Notes under the pieces: model-generated
Databases searched by the model: none
Told to the model about the DNA's origin: nothing
The model's input: the letters and a program-made list of their open reading frames with translations, nothing else
Shown: positions 1 to 11,519 of the stretch, piece after piece
Layout of the letters: each line of letters opens with the position of its first letter
How positions within the stretch are numbered: the stretch's first letter is position 1
Translations under genes and position numbers: made by a program
Source of the DNA: Ixodes scapularis
Lineage: Eukaryota > Arthropoda > Arachnida > Ixodida > Ixodidae
Direction: 5' to 3'
Length of the DNA: 64,000 nucleotides
NCBI RefSeq assembly: GCF_016920785.2
Contig: NW_024609846.1
Span: forward strand, 80,113,816 to 80,177,815

Positions 1-1849
1 TTCCGGCTTGAGTGGTGTTGCCGTCGGCCTAATTGCCCGTTGCATCATGGGACGTTTCCCATAATGACGTCGTACGTAACGTCACGTGTGACATCACGAG
101 GGCCATGAGGAAGTATGAGGCGGAGGAAATTTTTACGCTAAATTTGTCAGCAAAAAAATTTCCGTTAAATTTAGCTGAATTATTCCCCACTAAATTTACC
201 TTAAAAAAATTACCCTTTTAATTCAGCGGAAAACTTTCCCCGCTAAATTTAGCGGAAAAATTTCTCCACTAATTATAGCGAAAAATTCCCCGCTAACTTT
301 AGCAGAAAATTTTTTCTGCTAAATTTAGCGGGAAAATTTTTTCCCTATATTTAGCGGAAATGTTTCCCCGCTATATTTTGCGAAAAAAATTCCCCGCAAA
401 ATTTAGTGGAAAATTTTCCCCGCTAAATTTAACAGAAAAATTTCCCCGCTAATTTTAGCAGAAAAAATTCCCTGCTAAATTTAGCGGAAACATTTCTCGG
501 CTAAATTTAGCACAAAAGTTTTTCCGCTGAATTTAGCACGTAAATTTTTGCGCTGAATTTAGCAAGAAATCTAGCGAAAAGACCCTGCTGAATTTAGTGT
601 AAACATTTTTCCGCTAAATTTAGTGGAGAAGAATTATCTGCTAAGTTTAGAGGAAAAATTTCCTGCTAAATTTAGCGGAAAAATATTCCCCTCTAAATTT
701 AGCAGAAAAAAATTCCCCGCAAAATTTACCGGAAAATTTTTCCCTCTTATTTTAGCTCGTAATTTTTTCCGCTGAATTCAGCAGGAAATGTAGCGATAAT
801 TTCCTGCTAAATGGTAGGGGAGCAAGAGGAGAGGAGGGGAGGGGAGGAGGGGCATACACTCTCCTCTTCTTTTCCAGGAGCTGCGCTCTAATTCAGCATT
901 ACAGGGAGCTGTAAACATCTTTCTTTTTTTTTTACAACATCATTCGTATTATTGCACAATTTTCGGAAAATAAGCCTACAGGTGGAGATGGTGAGGGCAA
1001 TTTTTATTAGAAATGAGTCACTACGTCAGATTTTTGGAACTTCCAACTTTTGACTCTCTCATGTAAACTGTTGTGACAATTAAAAAAAAATATGTCGAAA
1101 GCTGTGGCAGCCAGAAACGTCAACGAGGCCTTCATTATACGAGGAATTTCGCCCTCCCTCTTGCATTGTTGTGCCAGGTTTGTTTGTTGGTAACATCAGG
1201 CGCAGACAATTGGAGAGCCATGGGGTGGCTGAGATAAGGGACCATTCATGAGAACATGGAAACTCGCATAAGTCCAGTGACCGTAATTCATAGTGCAGTC
1301 TTAGATGTAAAATGAAATGAGACAGTCTCCTTGCCATGTCTCTTTTTAATATAACAAAGAGTCTTTTTTCTAAGGTTGTAAGATTTGACCCCTCCAAATC
1401 ACCCCCCTGCCTATTGCACTAGCTGAGAAGGATATTGAATTTGAAGAAAGGCTGGGAAAGATTTGAATATGGGCATCTTCAAAATCTTGTGTCTAAAGTT
1501 TCTTTTGTTTTTATTAGTAGAAGTAACATACTTGCCAGCTAAAATTTTGCCAGAACTGTTTGATGCTGCACGTTGAGCGTGGGAGGGGAGGGGCGTAGGG
1601 GCGGAAATCTAGCGAAAATGACGTCATCCGCATTTTTTCGAAATAAAAGTGCTTCGCATTCATATGTACCCATTCTGAGGGCAAGAATTGTATTCTGGGA
1701 ACAGAACACTAGTGTAGAATGCTGATTTCAACTTGGTTTATTTTTAAAAGGGCTTCAGCTTCCCTTAAGTTCAAGCATACTTTCTGCTCCAACCCATTGT
1801 TGCTGAGCAGTGGGCGTGCCCTATTGCATCTGCCTATGTTGCTTTGCAG
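1..1849 (+). other. CTDNEP1: CTDNEP1 intron, 3' part
   Basis: This is non-coding sequence upstream of the first recognisable CTDNEP1 exon. It holds the palindromic minisatellite at 131-815, then a GA-rich patch at 812-850 and AT-rich sequence. An isolated fragment resembling the minisatellite edge (AAATCTAGCGAAAA) occurs near 1605. The polypyrimidine-rich end and the TTTGCAG acceptor at 1843-1849 precede the exon. I see no other gene in it. Confidence 0.6.
131..815. repeat. Palindromic ~26-bp minisatellite
   Basis: About 25 diverged copies of a unit of about 26 bp run head to tail. The consensus is roughly CCCCGCTAAATTTAGCGGAA followed by a short A/T run. The core GCTAAATTTAGC is self-complementary, so each unit can form its own small hairpin. 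Copies vary mostly by point changes and 1-2 base indels. Short reading frames across it are artefacts of the repeat. Confidence 0.85.
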
Positions 1850-1961
1850 CACTGTACGCTGGACTATGGCAGCTACACCAAAGACCTTTCGGCCATCACG
1901 CAAGACTTGTCAAGCATCTTCATCCTGGACAACTCGCCTGGCGCATACCGGTCCTACCCAG
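1850..1961 (+). CDS. CTDNEP1: CTDNEP1 penultimate coding exon
   Basis: The exon begins after TTTGCAG and ends before GTGAGG. It encodes HCTLDYGSYTKDLSAI through NSPGAYRSYP, plus one base of the following Asp codon (phase 1). The DNSP motif is the conserved late HAD-fold loop of SCP-type phosphatases. Confidence 0.92.
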
Positions 1962-4900
1962 GTGAGGGGCCTCCTGGCTGGGATCCCTTTAGACATGTAT
2001 TCCGAGCAAGGTAGCATTTCAGAAATCACAAATCACTTCTTGATTGACCTCTAGTATTGCAAAAGCTTTCCTGAAGTAAACTTCGTTTCTTTTTTTTTTT
2101 TTCTTCAAAGTTTCTGTCTAATGTTTGTTGCTGATGGATATGGTTGACTGTATAGCTCAACGGCGCACGACACAAAAGCACCGATGGTACAGTGCACGAC
2201 ACGAAAGTACACGTGCACGCTGTGGAAAATTTTGAGGACGATTTTCGCAACTATAAAGCTACCTGAGGGGTCCCTATTCAGTAAAGAAGGCAACATACAA
2301 GAGGTCGTCTTCTGCAGGCTCGGTGCAATTGTTAAAACAATTTTGCGCTCATTTTTTTTTTTTTCTTTTTAGAAACTGCTTTTGGAAATTGGTTATGTGA
2401 TGATATCCTGGATATTCCAAATAAAATCTCGCTTTACGTTTTCAGTGGTCAAACTTTATTCGAGGGTATTTGCTGCTGACTTCGTGCGACGACTCGAAAA
2501 TACCCCCAAAGAAGTAGCCCAAGGCATGGACATCATCATATTTTGATGCCAATTACAAACAAATAGCCCTATGCCTACCACAAAAATATTGAAAAAAAAA
2601 AAAATATTTGAAAATAATGATTTTATTTTATGTGCCCTGTGAATTTAATATGCAATACAAAGGCCAAAAACCAATGCCAAAAAAAATTATTATATGAGGA
2701 ATTTTTGAACACACTGAAAAAGAAAAGGAGACTGAACTTCGGCTTCACTGCATTACCGCGGACAGTTCACATCACCTTGCACATGGACGTTCAGGCCGGG
2801 CGTAGCAGTACTGCAGACAGTGCACATCACCTTGCACGCAAAGTGAACGCAGAATGTGGAGGGGCTGGAGGGGGATTTTTTACATTGATTCTAGTCCAAT
2901 GCCGACACGCCGACACGATTTCCTCATCGGAATCGGAGTCATCTGAGCTAGAATTTAATAACTCAGTTGCATCGCTCTTGCTGTCCGATACAAGATCCAT
3001 TTCCTCGTCTTCCGAATCTGAAGAAGAGACGTCACCATATCTTCGTTTTTGCCACAATTTTCAGGCATGATCATCACTATGAATGCAGTGACCAGGAGTT
3101 GATGCTGCTATTTTTAAACCCCTGTTGCCTGCGTTGAAACAATTTTCTGCCAAATTCAGAGATTTACCGCTTTTGTATTTTCCGTGAAGTGCCATCTATC
3201 CACGGCAAAGCTAACTAGAAACACGTGGACTAGCCCAGTTTGTCCATGGTAGCATATTGGAGCCCGAATTAAGATGGACGAGCCCAGCTCCTCTTCAAGG
3301 GGAGCGGCACAAACAGTGTAGACGAACCCTGGTCGTGCATGGTTGGGAAGGGGTCAATAGACCTGTTCACTAACCCCATCACAAGACGGGCAAGGGGTTG
3401 CAAAGCAAAAGGCTCGAGGTACACCTAAGCACTTCTTATGAGTTGTGAATGTGAACGCACGCATGCCGTTCTTTGCTCCTTTCTTTCATCTGCGGCTTAC
3501 AATGCGCTGACCTTGGGCGTGGGACTGTGGAGCCGCTACCTCGCGGACACGCAGCGCCTTCGGGTGAGCGTGTGCCTTGCGGCGCAAGGAAGGAACAGAC
3601 AGCAACGTAGTTCCCAGCAGAACAAACCCCTTGGTTTATTCCATGCGCCGTATTTATTGCCACGCGCCGTACAACCGATAAGAGGCGAGCGAACGCAATG
3701 ATCAGTGATAACACAACAGTGTGAGCACACAGTCGGGATGACACTACGCAAACTGACGCGTAGCGGCCATTGGGAACCTCGTCGACGTGCGCCCGCCAAT
3801 GGGACTGAAGTGTAAAAGGTGCCGTTGGCTAGCTTTGTGTGTGGTTTCGTTAAGGTGCCGTTTTGCATGGTTTCAAAGCTGATGACGTCGGCTCGCTCCA
3901 TGAGACAGTTAATGATTTCGCATTAAAATAAATACCGGCCAACATCGTCCCATACAAAATGGTCCCGGACAGAATTGCACACCAGATGAATCTCGGAGGC
4001 TACGGTTTTATTCTGCCATCTTTCCAACGCATTGTACAATTTCGTCCTGCAGATATCTGCTGTTGCCAATTTAAAAAAAAAATATATTACCCATTTATTG
4101 GCCTTGATAGCGCTCTCGTGTCGTGCGCCCTCCCGTCGGCGCTCTCCTGTCATGTGCTGTCGAGGCGCTCTCCCGAGGAAAGAGGCACAAACTGTGTGGG
4201 ATGATTTTTTAATTTATTAAACAGTTCTGTATTTTGTAAGTGGAGAGCCCGTGTAAATTGGTAGCAGACAAGTAGAGATTTTAGCATAGTTGTAAACCCG
4301 AGACTGGGGATACGGACAAGGGACAAAACACAGAACGACACGTGTTTTGACCCTTGTCCGTATCCCCGGTCTCGGGTTTACAGCTGTGCTCAATCTACAC
4401 CAGCTAGCCTGCACCCTCACCATTGCTTCATTAAGAGATTTTAGACTTGGCCGTAATCTTGAGGGCAGTGCGGTTGCTGTGGTCGTAAAAAAAAAAATGA
4501 GAACGACGGGGCATGCCGTTCGAACACCCGGTCTGTAGCGTGCACTCCGTGCCTTCTACCGCGCCTCGGTTGCGTGTCGGTGAGTGTTGGCGACAAGGTG
4601 TTTTGATGGTTCCTTCTTACAGTTCCTATTTGTGACATTATGACCAGAACTATCGGCCAGCAGTGTACGCAGTATTTCCTTTTTTTTTGGGGGGGGGGGG
4701 GGGGGGGGAAGGGGGGGGGGCAAGGGCAAGGGGGGAAGGGAGGGAGGGAGGGGGGCTGAAGTGAAATAGTTTGCCCCCCACCCAAAAATAAAAGTAATAT
4801 TGAAGTTCTCTTTTTTTTTTTGCAAAAACTTTATGTAGAGTTATACCTGAAACTCGTATGATCAGCCTGCCACTAAGCTTAGAGTGGAAATTGTCGGGTT

Positions 4901-7431
4901 CCAGCGTCTTTAAAATGTGAACTTTTGTGAATGAACATCCTTATACACATGGCAGTGTAGAGTTATACCTGAAACTCGTATGATTGGCCTGCCACTAAGC
5001 TTAGAGTCGAAATTGTTGCATTCCAGCGTCTTTAAAATGTGAACTTCTGTTAATGAACAGCCTTATTACACATGACGGATGGTAAAATTAATATAGTTAC
5101 CGTACCTCGCCGTCATCTGGTTTTGCGCCGTCTGCCGCTTCACAGTGACGGTTTGCAACTGAAGCTTTAGGCTTGAAGCTTTAGGCGGCATATTTTGGTA
5201 GGAGGCAGATTTCGGAAAGGGGCTAGAGTGGTGCCAATAACCTTGCAAGCTTACACCTTAACCCTGCCCAATCAGTATGAAGAAAGCAGGACTATGCCTC
5301 TACTGTGAACCTAACCTCCTTGACAAGAAAAGATGAGCACACGCGTGGTTGACCACTAAAACTTATTCTTTTAAGCAGTGCAACGCATGTCTGTCTCGCT
5401 CGTTTCGATGACGGCTGGCGTTGTGATCACTTCATTGATTTAGACCACCATCTAGTCTAAAATTACATGAATGAAGGCAGAGGAGCACAGTGTCAAAAGA
5501 TGGACGAATGTCCTTGTCCCGGACCAGCAGCAGGAACACACGTGCGACAAACAAAAGCAGCGCATCGCACTCACTGCCCCACGCAGGGGAAGGGCGACCC
5601 AGGTTTGCAAGCTAGAGTCAGAAAACGAAAGGGAAATGGGACTTCGCCTCAAGTATCAAACAGGGAGGCGCTGCGATTGAACTTGACCGTGGTGGGGCAG
5701 TGCTGTCGTTCGGTGTTTCTAATGTCGCTGTGGAAGGTTGAAAGAAAAAAAAAAAGGAAAAAGAAACAGAAGGAAGAGAGGTGCTTGCACTGGTACTCGA
5801 ATGAACCACTGAGCTAACTTAACAGCAGTGGTGCTGAGCTATGAAAGAGAAAGGAAGAGAACAAGAGGAGGGTGTTTGCTTTTGCTTGAAACTTCATTTT
5901 CGCCAATTGTTTGTTGATGCATTTGTTTCCTCCTTCGAAATAGTGAGACCTTTTTACTTTCTGACAGTGGAGGGAGAAGGACGAGCCTTGGAAATAATGA
6001 ACATTAAAAACTTCAGAAAAAAATTAAGTAGAAAAGGTTTGATTCTTCTATCGTTCTTTTATGTGGACGGGTTCATCTAAGCCAGGGGTCTCAAACACGT
6101 GGCCAGCGGGTTCTTGCGACTCGCTGGGACGCGGCCCCCAAGTATCAAGTGGCTCCGAACCTTTGTTCCCGTGTCTCAAGCGGTACATGCGTCATAAGTA
6201 CTGGTCTCATGCCGCCAGTTTATTTGCGCTTAAAACGTAGCTCTGCACTTGTAGCGTGTTTACAGATTTTTCTCTGTTCTGTTTCTTTTGGACTCAGTAT
6301 TCTTTTGCCTTAATTTTTGCTTTCCAGCTCTTCCTCATGTTAATCACCAGTACGGAAATCTCACTACGTCACTACACGTGCAAACTCTTTAGAATCTGCC
6401 CTGCCTGCATGAACACTTGCTCAGGAGGAGCAACTTCAAAAGATAGAGCTATGAGCTTGGGTTTCTTGAAGTCGAAAAATAAAGAATTGTTTAATAACGC
6501 TGCTACCGAAATTGTCAGACAAGCATAAACAATTGTATGAAGTTTTTTGTTTTTTTTTCAAGAAATGTTGCTCTTGATAATTTCATAGAAAATTGAGCGA
6601 CATGGCAACAAGAGTGTGCTTGCTCTTTTTTTCTATTGACAAGTGCAAGTAAGTGTGGTGTAATATTACATTTTGTCATCACATCCGTGGGGGGCCTAAA
6701 GTAGTCACATTAGGAAATCAAAGCTGAAGATGCACGTTTGCGAAAAGCAGAAAGCATGGGGTCCCTTCTCTAGAAAGTCTCAGATGTGCCACTGAGAGAC
6801 TTCTAACTCTAACTAAATCATAACACTAACTCACCACTAACTACACTAAACACTTAGCTTAGCGCTAGTGGTTTAGCACCACTAGATTTTAACCAAGAAC
6901 ATTTCCTATAGCATCACAATTGCAGGGCGATTTGCGGCACATTTTCTTTATGACTGTTGTCTATTCATCTGGTGGTCTGCAGACACTGCGAGGGGATAGC
7001 AGATGTCCTGTTAGTCAGTGAAGCGGCATCCACAATATTCGCAATTTCAAACTCATGCTGTCTTTGCCGTACCACTAAGTTTTCCGTGCTACACTTAAGG
7101 CTGTTTCACACATTTGCATTTGACTGCGCTCAAGTGCATAGTATTCTCTTTGTCTTATGATAAGAGTACACACTGGCACCATGTATCGGACAGCCCCGGA
7201 ACAGGGTATAGCTATACTGAAGATTTTGCGGTCTTCACGTCCTCTTCTGGCTCCTTAAGCAGCAGTCACTGTTCTCGCCCTGCAGACAACGCCATCCCGA
7301 TCAAGTCGTGGTTCTCGGATCCGAGGGACATGGCCTTGCTCAACCTGCTACCCGTGTTGGATGCGCTGCGCTTCACGAGCGACGTGCGCTCGGTACTCAG
7401 CCGGAACCTGCACCTGCACAACATGTGGTAG
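1850..7431 (+). CDS. CTDNEP1: CTDNEP1/Dullard nuclear envelope phosphatase (3' end of gene)
   Basis: Two exons, 1850-1961 and 7286-7431, join in phase (112 nt, then 146 nt including TAG) to give the last 85 residues of CTD nuclear envelope phosphatase 1. The protein belongs to the FCP/SCP branch of the HAD phosphatases. It sits in the ER and nuclear envelope and, with its regulatory partner NEP1R1, dephosphorylates lipin. Dullard was first linked to BMP signalling. Visible signature: HCTLDYGSY, then ILDNSPGAY with the family DNSP motif, then NAIPIKSWF, and a C-terminus of VLSRNLHLHNMW that closely follows the conserved animal ending. The catalytic DXDX(T/V) motif and the N-terminal membrane segment lie upstream, outside the window, so the gene is partial here. 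The intron is 5.3 kb. Confidence 0.93.
2827..3057 (-). pseudogene. PiggyBac-like transposase N-terminal fragment
   Basis: A 76-codon open frame on the minus strand starts MWQKRRYGDV, continues with a Ser/Asp/Glu-rich acidic stretch, and ends in RHWTRINVKNPPPAPP. A short acidic N-terminus followed by a W-containing segment and a PPPAPP motif resembles the disordered start of piggyBac-derived transposases in arthropods. The match is from memory of the family style, not a search. The expected catalytic DDD domain does not follow, and a short duplicated sequence lies directly downstream (near 2765-2845), so the copy is broken. It could instead be unrelated low-complexity sequence. Confidence 0.35.
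4283..4390. repeat. Long-arm hairpin (49-bp arms)
   Basis: The arms 4283-4331 and 4342-4390 are reverse complements with only a few mismatches around a 10-base loop. The arm core reads AAACCCGAGACTGGGGATAC. It is structurally similar to the hairpin at 38240-38327 but has a different sequence. Confidence 0.9.
4689..4756. repeat. Poly-G / G-rich tract
   Basis: Nearly pure G runs of 10-20 bases are interrupted by A and CAA. The tract could form G-quadruplexes on the + strand. The length may be unreliable in an assembly. Confidence 0.9.
4834..5076 (+). repeat. 122-bp tandem duplication
   Basis: Two adjacent copies (4834-4955 and 4956-5076) both begin TGTAGAGTTATACCTGAAAC. They differ by scattered substitutions, so the duplication is not very recent. 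No coding content is visible. Confidence 0.9.
6083..6240 (+). mobile_element. Possible hAT element terminus
   Basis: The sequence CAGGGGTCTCAAACACGTGG resembles the CAGGGG-type terminal repeat and subterminal CAAAC/GTGGCC motif of hAT transposons. No opposite end or target duplication could be found nearby, so only one end is called. The short open frame that follows (6256-6528) has no domain I recognise. Confidence 0.3.
7286..7431 (+). CDS. CTDNEP1: CTDNEP1 last coding exon
   Basis: The exon begins after CCCTGCAG. The first two bases complete the Asp codon split by the intron, giving the conserved DNAIPIKSWFSDP block. It ends NLHLHNMW with TAG at 7429-7431. The family C-terminus is nearly invariant, which fixes frame and stop. 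Confidence 0.93.
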
Positions 7432-8787
7432 CACCCTCGCTCGTCTGTGGCCTCCTCCGACCCTCCACTCCCGCTCTCTCTCTCTTCGGCCTGCACAGAG
7501 AGAGGAGCGGACGACGGCGCTAAGACCATGGCCCCCGGCTTTGGATGAGACCCTTCGTCCAGCTCGCGAAAGGAGGAGGAGGAAGATGATGAAGCCGACG
7601 GATGCAATGCCCCCGTCTCGCTTCCCGCAAGCGAGCTGTTGTCGCAGCGAAACAAGTCGCCACTGTTGCTCCGCGGACAGCGGGTTTCGTCTTTTCTTGA
7701 CGGCCCTTTCATGTCTTCATTTTGTTTGTTTTGTTCCCAATTGTGTTGTCTTTTTTTTTGTCTCTATCAAACCATTTGTGCCGCGTCAAGGACGGGTGGC
7801 TCGCTTCCCGAGGGAGTGTCGGTGCCCCAATTCTCGGCGTCTTAAAAACGGTACCGTGTCGTCTGCCGAACGAGTCGCATGTCGCTCGACCCGCGTGGTG
7901 TTGGAGTTCTGCCTCATCTGCTTCGCGGGTGGCGGGTCCCGGGGAGTGTCGCCGACGGATCGTCGCCAAAGAATTGCGCCGTCTCGTTATGGGGCGACTT
8001 AAGTGAGAACGGATGGTCGCGGGCCCGGACGATGGAAGTACCCTTGTCGATTCGACGTGCTGCTCTGCCGTCCATCACGGCAGATGCCTCCTCCTCTCTG
8101 GACGTCATCCACCAGTTCGCCACTGGTGCAGTTATTCCTACTGTTTCGCCAACATAAGGCTGACTGACGTACGCCAGTGTGGAACGGGTGGACAAGAGTG
8201 CAACGAACATGTTTTCTTTGTTTCTTTTTATTGAGCCTGCCCTTCTAAATTGTGAGCTCTAAACGGACTGAGACGCAAGGAAAGGCCAAGTTGGTTTACG
8301 CCCCTAACCTTTGGTGCCTCCCCACCCTTTTTTAGAATCTGTACTTTTCAAACGGCAAAAGCAAGGGTAATATCTGTGCATTGGTCTTGGGGTTTCGCCG
8401 TGTTTGGCCGTCAGTGCAGCCATTTGCCGGGCTTTTCCCATTGCCATACCGCACCTAATGGCAGGCTCGCATCAATAGGATTGCTGCCACTTTTGCTGGC
8501 GCTATCACTTAAAACACACTGGCTTTTACCTCCCCCTTCAGACCCTTTTGGTGCAAACGGTTTCCAAGGTGGTCCCTTGCACCGGATGCTCCATTGTTTC
8601 GCCTTGGTGTCTTTGTTTTTATTTAAGCTCTTCCATCGTTCAACCCACAGCATCGTCATTAATGTATCACGTTTCTTGCTTTGCTCTCTGTTGCGTAATT
8701 GTGGGAAATTTAAGCTGGGTTAGCACAATGCTAATGCAGTATTTTTGTTGTCCGTACTTTACCCTTTGCTTTGTCTGTTATGATTGT

Positions 8788-8865
8788 TCAGGCTCCATTT
8801 TCTGCAAAGCACTTGGGCAGAAAAAGTCAGGCTCCATTTTCTGCGAAGCACTCTGGCAGAAAAAG
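8788..8865 (+). repeat. 39-bp tandem duplication in 3'UTR
   Basis: Two adjacent 39-bp copies begin TCAGGCTCCATTTTCTGC. They differ at a few positions. Each copy carries the short inverted pair TTTTCTGC and GCAGAAAA, so each can form a stem in the transcript. Confidence 0.9.
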
Positions 8866-9629
8866 CCAGAACTTTCTCCGCCTTTTGTGCTGACTTCATT
8901 TCTGAGGGGCTGTGGAAGGTCCCACAAATGTTTGCTGGCAGGCATCTGAAATTTATCGAAACATTGCAACGTTCCCTTGGCAACTCATTTTTGTTTCGCT
9001 TCTCATTCTTCGAAACTGTTTTACCCGTCGCGCCGTGACGATTTGCACAGCAACCGGTGTTGATTTCACGACTGGTGATATTTTCACTGTGCATAGTTTT
9101 TGTTTTGATATATGTGTGTATGTTTGCACGGACGTATCTGTGCTCAAAAAGGTTTTGCTGCAACCTGATTTTTTCTTTTACTTTCTCGCTTGCCGTTGCT
9201 GTACTATAAGAGCTAAGTCATGCTAAGTTATTTTTCAGCCCAGTGTCTTTTGCACACTTGCTGAGTGGCAGTGCCTGCAAGAGTGGACAAAAAGCTGCTG
9301 TTTACGTTGTTGATTTTTTAGCTTTTGTTAGGTGTACTTGTTCCCATGGTTTGTGTGTTTTTTTTTTCTTCTGCTGATAGCAGTTATGATTGATAATTCT
9401 TTGAGCAACATTTGTTCCGAGACCTTACGATTGATGTGCCTGGCATTATTATTGCTATTACATTGCACATATGGATGGAGGCGCCTTTCGCTATGTTTTC
9501 CCAATTGTATATTTTGTACATAATGTACACAACACTTAGATATTACAATAACTGAGAAAACAAAAGTATGGCTCAAACTTTTTTCTGTACAAACGGTCCT
9601 GTGATTGTACAAAAGGAAAACAAAATGTG

Positions 9630-9635
9630 AATAAA
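9630..9635 (+). terminator. CTDNEP1: Poly(A) signal AATAAA for CTDNEP1
   Basis: A canonical AATAAA in GTGAATAAATTGAGC is followed within 20-40 bases by T/G-rich sequence (TTGATTGTTTGATTGG), the usual downstream element. Assignment to CTDNEP1 is inference. Confidence 0.55.
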
Positions 9636-9650
9636 TTGAGCAAAGCTTTG

Positions 9651-10862
9651 ATTGTTTGATTGGTCTCCTGTTCAATTCATATATTTTGTTGCTGGGATCC
9701 TTACTTATTAGGGAGCTTTAGAATAACGCACGCTAAAGCTTTGCGTACGCAAAGAATAGCGTCGTCGCCACTGTGCATGAGCCGAACGCTAACCATGTTT
9801 GCGCTTTGCGTGTGCTATTTTTCAGAAATTGCATGCGTGGGCAAAGAGCGCTCCTCTAAGAAGGAGTCATGATAAGTTGGCTAAAGTCAAGACCTTCTTG
9901 AGACGAGCACAGTTGAAAAATGGCGGCTCCCAGGACCATGGCTGTGGCTACAGAGGCTGGAATACTATGGCCGCCTTGGCCAACGTTAGCCTTGGCGACG
10001 TCATGAGCGCGACGTCGACGGCATCCTCGCGACTGCGATTTGCAATATGGGATGACATTGCACTTGGTTTGGAAAACCCAGTAAGGTGGGCAACGATCAC
10101 CGGCAACTTGATGCTTGCGACGCGCGAACATTTCTCGGCGAAGGTCAGTACTCGAGACCACAGTGCTCGAGACCTCTTGCCGAAATGTTACTCTGGACCA
10201 AAAAACTTGTTTTTCCTCAAGGTACACCATTTCGCGTGTGATATAAAAATTGTTACTGTATCTTGGTGGCCTTGCAAGCTCGAGATGGAAAAGATTTCAG
10301 CATTATGAATGGTTTAAATCGTTAATAATGGATCACAGGTCTGATGCCTTCATAAGATAGTATTCTTGTAAAAAATGTAGCAAGATGGAAAAATAGAACC
10401 GTTTTGAATACTGAAAAAAAAAAAAAAAAAATAGTTAAAAGGATTAAGGATTTCAGAACACAAAGCTTCAGAGGTAGTTAATAAATGATTCTGCTCCTCT
10501 GTTTCATCGGTGTGAAGGTAAGTAATATAAGGAGGTGGTAATAAGAATTCTTCAGTAGTGTCGGTGTTAAATCTGGGCATAAACAGCCTGTCCATAATGA
10601 AACCTTGCAGAAATTCCGGTGTCTTCCCTGGCTTTCCCAAGCTCGTCGTCTGCTATACCTTGTCCACTATGCTACGTCACTATGCAGCCTACCTGGAAGA
10701 CACCAAATAAATTCGTCGCTTATCAATGCACCAGTTGATTGAAGCGCCATCCTTTTCACACGTTGCGACCCATCGTCTCCATAGATTAAAAAATAGCCAG
10801 AGCACGCCAACAAGGTGGCGCTTTAGTGATTTGGTGATATGGGTTGGTATGCTCGTAATTTT
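9651..10862. other. Intergenic sequence, no gene seen
   Basis: This sequence lies between the putative CTDNEP1 poly(A) site and the hAT-type element at 10863. It includes a roughly 170-codon open frame (9799-10308) with no recognisable domain, a poly-A stretch near 10413, and nothing else I can support. Confidence 0.4.
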
Positions 10863-11333
10863 TAGGGGTGTCACGAACTTTTGTCGAACCAGATTTTTAG
10901 GTCGAACTTTCGAGGTTCAACTAGGTCGAACCGGTCGACGAACCTTCGAACTTTGCACCAAATTCAACCGGTTCGACTTTGCGAACAGTGTGGCCAGACC
11001 TTGATATAAGCATGTCTAGGTTTGGAGAATTAATTTTTATGCAAAGGGTGATTTTATTTTATGAACAGTTGAAATTAAAAGAAACCAATTCTAATTACTA
11101 AAGAAGTTAATAACTTAAGTTTTTGTACAGTATTAACTAAAATAACCAATCAGCCGTGACCTTAATTTATCCCTTAGCCATTAGCATCCAATCCGAAGCC
11201 AACTGGCCAGCCTGTCGCGCATGCGCACACGAGTCGAACCTCCTCAATACAAGGTTCGTCGAAATTTCCACAAAAAGTTCGAAAAAGTCGAACCTGGTCG
11301 AATTTGAACCTTGGCCGGTTCGCGACACCCCTA
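10863..11333. mobile_element. hAT-type MITE (471 bp) with 8-bp TSD
   Basis: The ends are TAGGGGTGTC and GACACCCCTA, and both sides carry the identical 8-bp duplication GTAATTTT (10855-10862 and 11334-11341). An 8-bp target duplication with short TAGGGG-type ends is diagnostic of hAT transposition. The subterminal regions are packed with GTTCGA/TCGAAC motifs, likely former transposase-binding repeats. There is no coding capacity, so it is non-autonomous. Confidence 0.9.
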
Positions 11334-11519
11334 GTAATTTTTAGCTTCTGCAAGGAAACATCTTTAAATTTTCCAGCTGACAATACCTGTAAACCTTGAG
11401 GCTAAATCAATAAACTCTCATAATCTCGCGTAACCATGACTTCGACGAAGCTGTCACGTTTATGATGTCATAGCATAGTTTAATTTTGTAAAGAGTTATA
11501 ACTCTAAAGCGCGAGTCAC

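Larger units (their letters stand above)
1962..7285 (+). other. CTDNEP1: CTDNEP1 intron with repeat debris
   Basis: The intron is 5.3 kb, with GTGAGG donor and CCCTGCAG acceptor. It contains a possible piggyBac-type N-terminal fragment (2827-3057, minus), a 49-bp-arm hairpin (4283-4390), a poly-G tract (4689-4756), a 122-bp tandem duplication (4834-5076) and an hAT-like terminus (6083). A small hairpin with CTAGTGG/CCACTAG arms lies near 6864. Between these I see only AT-rich sequence with short open frames that carry no recognisable domain. Confidence 0.7.
7432..9650 (+). other. CTDNEP1: CTDNEP1 3'UTR (putative)
   Basis: About 2.2 kb of T-rich, non-repetitive sequence runs from the stop codon to the AATAAA at 9630. 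Extent is inferred from the poly(A) signal. It contains a 39-bp tandem duplication at 8788-8865. Open frames inside it (for example 7361-8002) run on from the coding exon in other frames and show no domain. Confidence 0.55.

Noticed and set aside
131..815. CRISPR-like array
   Set aside because: The units are contiguous, diverged and palindromic with no unique spacers, and the genome is animal.
7361..8002. 213-codon frame overlapping the end of CTDNEP1
   Set aside because: It starts inside the conserved last exon in another frame and runs into the 3'UTR. Cys/Arg/Thr-rich low complexity with no domain.
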